Source: Eubacteriales bacterium | GTDB lineage: Bacteria; Bacillota_A; Clostridia; Lachnospirales; Lachnospiraceae | Length of the DNA: 7,272 nucleotides | Assembly (NCBI GenBank): GCA_030533315.1 | Contig: JAUNJL010000081.1 | Span: 3,160-10,431 of the forward strand | Direction of reading: 5' to 3' | Notes under the pieces: generated by a model | The model's database searches: none | What the model was told of the DNA's origin: nothing | The model's input: the letters and a program-made list of their open reading frames with translations, nothing else | In this document: positions 1 to 5,557 of the stretch, piece after piece | Layout: every line of letters begins with the position of its first letter | Position numbering within the stretch: the stretch's first letter is position 1 | Made by a program: the position numbers and the translations under genes

Positions 1-7
1 CCTGCCT

Positions 8-1009
8 TTAAAGAAAGAGCAGGTCGTGGTTGATGGTGGTGCAGAACAGCCTCCGGCAGTCCTCCATATCCTTTGTCTGGCCCAGGGCCCACATGAGCTT
101 GGTGACGGAGGCCTCTAAGGTCATATCGTAGGATTCCAGGATAGGAAAACGCTCCTTGATGATCTTTCCTACCTGATAGACCTCCAGATCGCTGCCCTCA
201 TGGGTGACCTGGGTGGCCATGCAGACCGGCTTTCCGGCGGACATCCACTTATCCAGGGCCTTAAGGAAGCTGTCGTTTTCGTAGCTGGGAAGGCCGCCGA
301 CGCCGAAGGATTCGATGATCAGCCCATCATAGGAATCAAAAAGGGCGTCCAGTACCCCGCCGTCCATGCCGGGGATCAGCTTCAGGAGAAAGACACGCTC
401 GTTCATGGTGTGGGAAAAGACGAGGGGCTTTGTGGACTGATCCTTGTCGTCGATGTAGAAAATGATCCGCTGATCGTGGATGGAGGCAATGTCCGGGTAG
501 TTGATGCTGGAAAAGGCGTTGTAGCTTTTGGAAAACTCCTTCTTTGCCCTGGTACCGGCGATCACCTTTCCCCCGAAGACGATGGAGACGCCGTGGGCCC
601 TGTCGTGGGAGGCAAACCGCAGGCTGTCCAGAAGATTGGAGCGGGCGTCGGTGATAGCCAGGTCGATGGGCTTTTGGGCCCCCGTGATGACGATGGGCCG
701 CCGGTTGTTCTGGATCAGGTAGGAGAGGGCGGCCCCTGTGTAGGCCATGGTATCCGTGCCGTGGCAGATCACAAACCCGTCGTAAAACTCATAATTCTTC
801 TCGATAAGCCGGGCAAGCTGAAGCCAGTGGGCCGCCTGGATGTTGGTGCTGTCCAGGGAGAAGGGCTGTATGGTGTCGATGGTGCAAAAATCCTTCGCCC
901 CAGGAATATAGGACAGCAGCTCCCCGGCAGAAAGCTGGGGAGAAAGGCCCTCGGCTGTATACTTAGAAGCAATCGTCCCGCCAGTAGCGATAAGCAGTAT
1001 CTTTTTCAT
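8..1009 (-). CDS. ansA: Type I (cytoplasmic) L-asparaginase, 333 aa
   Basis: Hydrolyses L-asparagine to L-aspartate and ammonia in the cytoplasm. The nucleophile motif ATGGTIAS lies at residues 8-15 with Thr12. The second signature HGTDTM follows at 83-88, giving Thr85 and Asp86. Further on are ITGAQ (108-112), a DARSNLLDSLRFA stretch from 121, and GTRAKKEF (152-159), where Lys157 lines up with the catalytic lysine of the family. There is no signal peptide, and 333 residues is normal for type I enzymes (E. coli AnsA is about 338), so a periplasmic type II enzyme is unlikely. I chose the ATG at 1009 (MKKILLIATGG), preceded by GAGGGAGG at 1021-1028. An in-frame TTG at 1030 lies beyond that ribosome site and would bury it in the coding sequence. 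The gene is complete and diverges from the pst operon. No functional link to phosphate uptake is evident. Confidence 0.95.
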   Translation of the reverse strand: MKKILLIATGGTIASKYTAEGLSPQLSAGELLSYIPGAKDFCTIDTIQPFSLDSTNIQAAHWLQLARLIEKNYEFYDGFVICHGTDTMAYTGAALSYLIQNNRRPIVITGAQKPIDLAITDARSNLLDSLRFASHDRAHGVSIVFGGKVIAGTRAKKEFSKSYNAFSSINYPDIASIHDQRIIFYIDDKDQSTKPLVFSHTMNERVFLLKLIPGMDGGVLDALFDSYDGLIIESFGVGGLPSYENDSFLKALDKWMSAGKPVCMATQVTHEGSDLEVYQVGKIIKERFPILESYDMTLEASVTKLMWALGQTKDMEDCRRLFCTTINHDLLFL

Positions 1010-1046
1010 CCGTATCGAATCCTCCCTCAATATTTAGGTTTCTTCC

Positions 1047-1075
1047 ATGATATATGCCAGCACTAAAAATGTCAA
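1047..1075 (-). promoter_or_regulatory. Sigma-A type promoter for ansA
   Basis: Read on the minus strand, a perfect TTGACA -35 box (1075-1070) is followed after 17 bp by TATCAT (1052-1047), one mismatch from the -10 consensus. Transcription would begin near 1040, leaving a leader of about 30 nt that carries GAGGGAGG (1028-1021) before the ATG at 1009. Spacing and geometry are ideal. The call rests on motif match only. Confidence 0.75.
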
Positions 1076-1138
1076 TGAAGCCCCCACAAAATGCGTGCCC
1101 TCGCAATCATTACCATTCCTTTAAATACCCCCAAAACT

Positions 1139-1178
1139 TTTTACGGTTATTTTACATTATCAAACTTTCACATTTAAC
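1139..1178 (+). promoter_or_regulatory. Candidate Pho box (PhoP/PhoB operator) upstream of pstS
   Basis: The hexamer TTTTAC occurs at 1139-1144 and again at 1150-1155, exactly 11 bp apart. Read as TTTACG (1140) and TTTACA (1151), these fit the TT(A/C/T)ACA repeat bound by PhoP of Bacillus, which recurs every 11 bp or so. On the same register, 1162 is AAACTT (poor) and 1173 is TTTAAC (partial). The block lies about 20-60 bp before the predicted pstS start of transcription, where PhoP boxes activate. Assignment as a Pho operator is an inference from motif, spacing and the gene served. The repeat is short and the third unit is degenerate. Confidence 0.5.
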
Positions 1179-1194
1179 CTCTCCCACGTATACT
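1167..1194 (+). promoter_or_regulatory. Predicted pstS operon promoter
   Basis: TTCACA at 1167-1172 (five of six to TTGACA) is followed after 16 bp by TATACT at 1189-1194 (five of six to TATAAT). Transcription would begin near 1201, giving a leader of about 54 nt. That leader ends in the ribosome site AGAGGAG (1238-1244), 10 nt before the pstS ATG. The -35 box lies inside the TTTAC repeat block, as expected for a promoter controlled by a PhoP/PhoB type activator. Confidence 0.6.
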
Positions 1195-1254
1195 TTGACT
1201 TGTCTATGAGGCATCAAGCAAATCATATAAATAAAAAAGAGGAGAAAAACAATC

Positions 1255-2112
1255 ATGAAGAAAAGAATCGCAGCAGTCTTAACAGCAGCACTTGTTGGCA
1301 CTACCGTATTTGCGGGCACAGCCTATGCAGCAAGCGGAGACATCTCCGTCATCTCCCGTGAGGACGGTTCCGGAACAAGAGGCGCTTTCATCGAGCTGTT
1401 CGGCATTGAGGAGAAGATCGACGGCGAGAAGGTGGATATGACCACAGAGGAGGCCAGCATCACAAACAGCACCTCCGTTATGATGACCACCGTATCCGGC
1501 GACGAGAACGCCATCGGCTACATTTCCCTTGGTTCCCTGGATGACACCGTAAAGGCTGTAAAGATCGACGGCGCAGAGGCAAGCGTTGAGAACGTTTCCA
1601 ACGATTCCTACAAGGTGTCCCGTCCCTTTAACATCGTGACCACCGAGGAAGTGAGCGAGACCGCTCAGGATTTCATCAACTTCATCATGAGCGCTGAGGG
1701 CCAGCAGGTTGTAGAGGACAACGGCTACATCAAGGTGGACGCTGAGGCTGCCGCATATGAGAGCGCAGGAGTATCCGGCAAGGTTGTTGTAGGCGGTTCC
1801 TCCTCCGTAACACCGGTTATGGAGAAGCTGGCAGAGGCTTATCAGGAAGTAAACGCAGACGTGACCGTAGAGGTACAGCAGAGTGATTCCACCACCGGTA
1901 TCACCTCCGCGAAGGAAGGCATCTTCGACATCGGTATGGCTTCCCGTAACTTAAAGGAAGAGGAAGAGGACGGCCTGACCGCTACGGTGATCGCGAAGGA
2001 CGGTATCGCCGTGATCGTAAACAACAGCAACGAGACAGAGGATCTGACAAGCGAGCAGGTGAAGGCAATCTTCACTGGCGAGACCACCACCTGGGAGGAG
2101 CTTGCGGAGTAA
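1255..2112 (+). CDS. pstS: Phosphate-binding protein PstS, circularly permuted form, 285 aa
   Basis: Captures phosphate outside the membrane and delivers it to PstC-PstA. Residues 1-25 form a signal peptide (MKKR, hydrophobic core, AYA cleavage site). There is no lipobox, and the whole protein lacks cysteine. The mature part opens with SREDGSGTRGAF (34-45), matching the R-x-D-G-S-G-T loop of classical PstS (E. coli Arg135, Ser139-Thr141). It continues through AIGYISLG (86-93), RPFNIVT (123-129) and FINFIMSAEGQQVVEDNGYI (140-159), which is normally the end of the protein. Only then come GSSSVTPVMEKLAEAY (181-196), QQSDSTTG (208-215), DIGMASR (225-231) and IFTGETTTW (272-280), normally the first half. 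Both lobes are present, so this is a rearranged order rather than a truncation. The ATG at 1255 has a strong AGAGGAG site. First gene of the Pst operon; a Pho box probably drives it. Role is confident from context; ligand preference is inferred. Confidence 0.92.
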   Translation: MKKRIAAVLTAALVGTTVFAGTAYAASGDISVISREDGSGTRGAFIELFGIEEKIDGEKVDMTTEEASITNSTSVMMTTVSGDENAIGYISLGSLDDTVKAVKIDGAEASVENVSNDSYKVSRPFNIVTTEEVSETAQDFINFIMSAEGQQVVEDNGYIKVDAEAAAYESAGVSGKVVVGGSSSVTPVMEKLAEAYQEVNADVTVEVQQSDSTTGITSAKEGIFDIGMASRNLKEEEEDGLTATVIAKDGIAVIVNNSNETEDLTSEQVKAIFTGETTTWEELAE

Positions 2113-2240
2113 TCGAGGCCAGGACGGCAGAGGTTTTGAAAAAGAATCAGGATAAATATCTGGTAAGAAAGATTGCCTGACGGGGTATGAAAGCGGCTCG
2201 GATGTGTCAGTAAAAGGGCATGTCCGCGCCGCTTGCACTA

Positions 2241-2305
2241 CCAGGCATATAAGAAAACGCCCCGTGCAAAAAGAGGGCGTCCGGAGTTTTTTCCTATGTG
2301 CCTGG
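2241..2305 (+). other. 65-nt imperfect hairpin between pstS and pstC
   Basis: CCAGGCATATA (2241-2251) pairs with TATGTGCCTGG (2295-2305) over 11 positions, ten Watson-Crick and one G-T. After an A/C mismatch, GAAAA (2253-2257) can pair with TTTTC (2289-2293). CGCCC (2258-2262) then pairs with GGGCG (2275-2279), leaving a 12-nt loop and a 9-nt bulge on the 3' side. It fills the only sizeable gap within the operon and ends 41 nt before pstC. By analogy with hairpins after binding-protein genes in other ABC operons, it could stabilise the pstS message or limit read-through. It could also be a copy of a small dispersed palindromic repeat. The pairing is seen directly; the function is inferred. 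Confidence 0.6.
2254..2292 (+). terminator. Possible leaky terminator or attenuator after pstS
   Basis: The GC-rich stem ACGCCC (2257-2262) / GGGCGT (2275-2280) is followed by CCGGAG and then six T (2287-2292). The T tract starts 7 nt after the stem rather than directly, and the loop is 12 nt. Alternatively, AAAAC (2254-2258) pairs with GTTTT (2286-2290). It could drop part of the transcription after pstS so that PstS exceeds PstCAB. The spaced T tract makes it a weak intrinsic terminator by the usual rules. Confidence 0.4.
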
Positions 2306-2346
2306 CGTCTGAAACACCAGAATCTATTAGAAAGACAGGTAACGGT

Positions 2347-3204
2347 ATGAATCAACTGAAAGAAAAAGCTATGAAGGTCATTTTTATGATCGCTGCATGT
2401 ACCTCGGTACTGGCGGTATTTCTGATCTGCATCTTCCTGTTTGCCAACGGCCTTCCCACCATCGGGAAGATCGGTCCCCTGAAATTCCTTTTCGGGGAGC
2501 TGTGGAAGCCGGCAAACAACAAATTTGGGATATTGCCGATGATCGTGGCCAGTATTTACGTCACGGGAGGAGCCATCCTGGTGGGCGTGCCCATCGCCTT
2601 GTTTACCTCCGTGTTTATGGCAAGATATTGTCCGAAAAAGATCTACGGCCCCTTAAAATCCGGCATCGAGTTGATGGCGGGCGTTCCCTCCATCGTGTAC
2701 GGCTTCTTCGGCCTGGTGGTCCTGGTTCCCTTTATCCGCAGCACCTTCGGCGGAACGGGTACCAGTATGCTGGCGGCCATCCTTCTTCTTGGAATGATGA
2801 TCCTGCCTACCATTATCGGCGTGACGGAATCTGCCATCCGCAGCATTCCGGAGAGCTACTATGAGGGCTCTTTGGCCCTTGGGGCAACCAAGGAGAGAAG
2901 CATCTTCTTCGTGGTGCTTCCGGCAGCAAAGTCCGGCATCCTGGCCGGTGTGGTGCTGGGGATCGGAAGGGCCATCGGCGAGACCATGGCCGTCGTTATG
3001 ATCGCCGGAAACCAGCCCCGTATGCCGAAAGGACTTTTAAAGGGCGTCCGTACCATGACCATGAACATCGTGACGGAGATGGGATACGCCAGCGGACTTC
3101 ACAGGGAGGCCCTGATCGCCACGGCGGTAGTGCTCTTTGTGTTCATTCTGATCATCAATTTAAGTCTTTCCTTACTGAACAGGAGGTCTCCATATGCTGA
3201 TTAA
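2347..3204 (+). CDS. pstC: Phosphate ABC transporter permease PstC, 285 aa
   Basis: One of the two channel-forming subunits of the Pst importer. Six membrane spans are visible at about 10-34, 62-92, 106-131, 138-161, 196-221 and 254-278. The cytoplasmic EAA-type loop that docks on PstB is YYEGSLALGATKERSIFFV (171-189), followed by LPAAKSGILAG. The motifs GVPSIVYGFFG (112-122) and GRAIGETMAV (207-216) are typical of the PstC/PstA family. I chose the ATG at 2347 (MNQLKEKAMKVIF), which gives the usual short N-terminus. A TTG at 2233 would add 38 residues that do not look like PstC and would run through the hairpin. The ribosome site before 2347 is weak (AGG at 2337-2339), unlike the strong sites of pstS and pstA. 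The 3' end overlaps pstA by 11 nt. Confidence 0.95.
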   Translation: MNQLKEKAMKVIFMIAACTSVLAVFLICIFLFANGLPTIGKIGPLKFLFGELWKPANNKFGILPMIVASIYVTGGAILVGVPIALFTSVFMARYCPKKIYGPLKSGIELMAGVPSIVYGFFGLVVLVPFIRSTFGGTGTSMLAAILLLGMMILPTIIGVTESAIRSIPESYYEGSLALGATKERSIFFVVLPAAKSGILAGVVLGIGRAIGETMAVVMIAGNQPRMPKGLLKGVRTMTMNIVTEMGYASGLHREALIATAVVLFVFILIINLSLSLLNRRSPYAD

Positions 3205-4108
3205 CAATACCTCTGCCGTGGCGGAAAAAGCGCCAAGCGCGTCACAGAAACGAAACACCGTCACCATGTCGGACCAGATGCGCTCCTACCTGCGCCATCC
3301 TATGTCGGGAGTTCTGGCTCTTCTGACCCTGTTGGCAACCATCGTCACCTTTGCCATGCTTGCCTTCCTGGTGGTCTACATTTTAGTGAAGGGCGTCCCC
3401 TACTTAAGCGCGGACCTGTTCAGCCTGGAGTATACCTCGGAAAACGTTTCCCTGGTACCCTCCCTGATCAACACCTTTCTCATGACCATCATCTCCCTGG
3501 TGATCGCCGCTCCCCTGGGGATCTTCGCGGCCATCTACCTTGTGGAGTACGCAAAAAAGGGAAGCCGGTTTGTGAGCCTGATCCGGATCACGGCTGAGAC
3601 TCTTTCCGGTATTCCCTCCATCGTGTTCGGCCTCTTTGGTATGCTGTTCTTCGTGACCACCCTGAAGTGGAGGCTGTCCATGCTCTCTGGAGCCATGACC
3701 ATGGTGATCATGATCCTGCCTCTCATTATGCGTACCGCGGAGGAGGCCCTGCGGTCTGTGCCGGATTCCTACAGGGAAGCCAGCTTCGGCCTGGGAGCCG
3801 GAAAGCTGCGTACCATTTTTACCATCGTTCTGCCCTCCGCCGTTCCTGGCATCCTGGCCGGTATCATCCTGGCCATCGGCCGTGTGGTTGGCGAGACGGC
3901 AGCCCTTCTGTACACCTCCGGTACCCTGCCGGATATTGCACAGAACCTTATGAGCTCCGGGCGTACCCTGGCCCTTCATATGTACGTGCTCTCCAGCGAG
4001 GGACTTCATATGAACCAGGCGGCTGCGACGGCAGTGATCATCCTGCTGTTTGTATTGTTTATCAACTGGCTGTCCGGCGTGGCGGCAAAGCGTATTGCGA
4101 AAGGATAA
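3194..4108 (+). CDS. pstA: Phosphate ABC transporter permease PstA, 304 aa
   Basis: Second channel subunit, pairing with PstC in the membrane. A polar N-terminal tail of about 38 residues precedes six spans at about 39-66, 90-119, 134-155, 162-181, 213-240 and 276-298. The EAA loop is YREASFGLGAGKLRTIFTIV (193-212), followed by LPSAVPGILAG. The family motifs LSGIPSIVFGLFG (137-149) and GRVVGETAAL (229-238) are present. The ATG at 3194 has a perfect AGGAGG (3181-3186) seven nt upstream, inside the end of pstC, so the two are likely translationally coupled. A later ATG at residue 25 lacks a ribosome site. The stop is followed after 6 nt by pstB. Length is in the normal family range. Confidence 0.95.
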   Translation: MLINNTSAVAEKAPSASQKRNTVTMSDQMRSYLRHPMSGVLALLTLLATIVTFAMLAFLVVYILVKGVPYLSADLFSLEYTSENVSLVPSLINTFLMTIISLVIAAPLGIFAAIYLVEYAKKGSRFVSLIRITAETLSGIPSIVFGLFGMLFFVTTLKWRLSMLSGAMTMVIMILPLIMRTAEEALRSVPDSYREASFGLGAGKLRTIFTIVLPSAVPGILAGIILAIGRVVGETAALLYTSGTLPDIAQNLMSSGRTLALHMYVLSSEGLHMNQAAATAVIILLFVLFINWLSGVAAKRIAKG

Positions 4109-4114
4109 AGGAAA

Positions 4115-4873
4115 ATGAGTGAGACAACGAAAATATCAATCGAAAATATGAATCTCCACTATGGAAATTTCCATGCCTTAAAGACCATCAACATGGATAT
4201 TCCGGAGAAAAAGATCACGGCCTTTATCGGCCCCAGCGGCTGCGGAAAATCCACTCTGCTGAAATCCCTGAACAGGATGAACGACCTGGTGGAGGGCTGT
4301 GTGATCACGGGAAAGGTTGCTCTTGACGGGGAGGATATTTATGGGAACATGGATGTAAACCTGCTCCGCAAGCGGGTGGGTATGGTGTTCCAGAAGCCCA
4401 ATCCCTTCCCCATGAGCATTTATGATAACATCGCCTACGGCCCCAGGACCCACGGCATCCACTCCAAGGCGAAGCTGGATGAGATCGTGGAGAAATCCCT
4501 GCGGGACGCCGCCATCTGGGATGAGGTGAAGGACCGCCTGAAAAAGAGCGCCCTTGGCATGTCCGGCGGACAGCAGCAGCGTCTCTGCATCGCCAGGGCT
4601 CTGGCAGTGCAGCCGGAGGTGCTTCTTATGGACGAGCCCACCTCCGCTCTGGACCCCATCTCCACCTCCAAGATCGAGGAGCTGGCGATGGAGCTGAAGG
4701 AGGATTATACCATTGTCATTGTTACCCACAACATGCAGCAGGCCACCCGTATCTCCGACAGGACGGCGTTCTTCCTTCTGGGCGAGGTGGTAGAGTATGA
4801 TGAAACTGACAAACTGTTCTCTATGCCGTCAGATAAGCGGACAGAGGACTACATCACAGGAAGGTTTGGTTGA
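4115..4873 (+). CDS. pstB: Phosphate import ATP-binding protein PstB, 252 aa
   Basis: Cytoplasmic ATPase that drives phosphate import through PstC-PstA. All ABC motifs are intact: Walker [10 protein letters not shown] (39-47, Lys45), Q-loop Gln93 in the PstB-type stretch [14 protein letters not shown] (92-105), signature MSGGQQQR (149-156), Walker B LLMDEP (170-175, Glu174), D-loop SALD (177-180) and switch His205. The FQKPNPFP motif and the 252-residue length separate PstB from other ABC ATPases. The C-terminal stretch EDYITGRFG also fits PstB. AAAGGA just before the ATG serves as ribosome site and overlaps the pstA stop. The TGA at 4871-4873 shares one base with the phoU ATG. Confidence 0.97.
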   Translation: MSETTKISIENMNLHYGNFHALKTINMDIPEKKITAFIGPSGCGKSTLLKSLNRMNDLVEGCVITGKVALDGEDIYGNMDVNLLRKRVGMVFQKPNPFPMSIYDNIAYGPRTHGIHSKAKLDEIVEKSLRDAAIWDEVKDRLKKSALGMSGGQQQRLCIARALAVQPEVLLMDEPTSALDPISTSKIEELAMELKEDYTIVIVTHNMQQATRISDRTAFFLLGEVVEYDETDKLFSMPSDKRTEDYITGRFG

Positions 4874-5538
4874 TGAATATGGGGAAAAAGTTTGAACGGC
4901 AGCTAGAGGAGCTGCATGTGGAGCTGATCACCATGGGAAGCCTTTGCGAGAAGGCCATTTCCCTTTCCGCCAGGGCCATTCAGGGCGAGGGTGAGAAGCT
5001 GGCCCGTCAGGTTTTTGAGACGGACAAGGAGATCGACGCCAAGGAGAGGGAGATCGAAACCCACTGCTTAAGCCTCCTTCTTCACCAGCATCCGGTGGCA
5101 AAGGATCTCCGGGCAGTTTCCGCGGCCCTGAAGATGGTTTCGGATATGGAGCGGATCGGGGATCAGGCGGCGGACATCGCCGACATTGCCCGGTACATGG
5201 ACAAGAGCGTGGTCATTCCGGTAAATGTGGAGAAGATCGCGGTCAATACGGTGAAGATGGTGACTGAGAGTGTGGACGCCTTTGTGAAGAAGGACCTGGA
5301 TCTCTGCCGCCAGGTGATCCTGGACGACGACGTGGTGGACGAGGCCTTCAATGAGATCAAGGATACGCTGGCGAAGCTGATCTACGGCGGAGAGCTGGAC
5401 GCGAAGGCCGGTCTGGATCTTCTGATGACAGCCAAGTATTTTGAGCGGATCGGGGACCATGCGGTGAATATCGCGGAGTGGGTAGAGTATTCCATGATCG
5501 GAGAGCATCGGAACAACGAGCATCAGCTTCTGGAGTAA
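4873..5538 (+). CDS. phoU: Phosphate signalling protein PhoU, 221 aa
   Basis: Peripheral cytoplasmic protein that connects Pst transport state to PhoR and represses the Pho regulon when phosphate is plentiful. It shows the two-repeat all-helical layout of the family. Each repeat ends in the metal-binding type signature ERIGD: DMERIGDQAADIADIA (91-106) and YFERIGDHAVNIAEW (189-203). The first repeat also carries HQHPVAKDLRAVSAALKM (71-88), typical of PhoU. I placed the start at the ATG at 4873, 8 nt after AGGAAGG (4858-4864) and overlapping the pstB stop as TGATG. A TTG three bases earlier and an ATG at 4879 are alternatives. No membrane segment is seen. phoR follows after 19 nt. Confidence 0.95.
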   Translation: MNMGKKFERQLEELHVELITMGSLCEKAISLSARAIQGEGEKLARQVFETDKEIDAKEREIETHCLSLLLHQHPVAKDLRAVSAALKMVSDMERIGDQAADIADIARYMDKSVVIPVNVEKIAVNTVKMVTESVDAFVKKDLDLCRQVILDDDVVDEAFNEIKDTLAKLIYGGELDAKAGLDLLMTAKYFERIGDHAVNIAEWVEYSMIGEHRNNEHQLLE

Positions 5539-5543
5539 AAGAA

Positions 5544-5550
5544 AAGAGGA
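5544..5550 (+). promoter_or_regulatory. Ribosome binding site that fixes the TTG start of phoR
   Basis: AAGAGGA (5544-5550) lies 7 nt before the TTG at 5558, ideal spacing. The ATG at 5550 overlaps this site, is in another frame and reaches a stop after three codons. The next in-frame ATG (5585) has no such site and would cut into the first membrane helix. The non-ATG start is therefore the best choice and may keep kinase levels low. Confidence 0.7.
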
Positions 5551-5557
5551 TGGAACA

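Noticed and set aside
1010..1030. Upstream TTG start for the asparaginase at 1030
   Set aside because: The TTG overlaps the GAGGGAGG ribosome site used by the ATG at 1009, and MKKILLIATGG is the normal family start.
1195..1231. TTGACT (1195) with TATAAA (1226) as the pstS promoter
   Set aside because: The 25-bp spacer is too long. TTCACA/TATACT at 1167-1194 has acceptable spacing and better overall fit.
1255..2112. pstS as a truncated or frameshifted pseudogene
   Set aside because: The start, ribosome site and signal peptide are intact, and both lobes with all expected loops are present in one frame. Only their order differs.
2115..2180. Open stretch of about 22 codons after the pstS stop, in another frame (EARTAEVLKKNQDKYLVRKIA)
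   Set aside because: It has no start codon with a ribosome site, no recognised family and no match to a missing part of PstS. This length is expected by chance.
2233..2346. N-terminal extension of pstC from a TTG at 2233
   Set aside because: The added 38 residues do not resemble PstC, the codons run through the hairpin, and the TTG has no ribosome site.
3404..4009. Long antisense open frames over pstA, pstB, phoU and phoR (up to 201 codons), and a plus-strand frame over the asparaginase (200-1066)
   Set aside because: They lie opposite or out of frame with well-identified genes, have low-complexity His/Gly/Gln-rich content and show no family resemblance. They are shadows of GC-rich coding.
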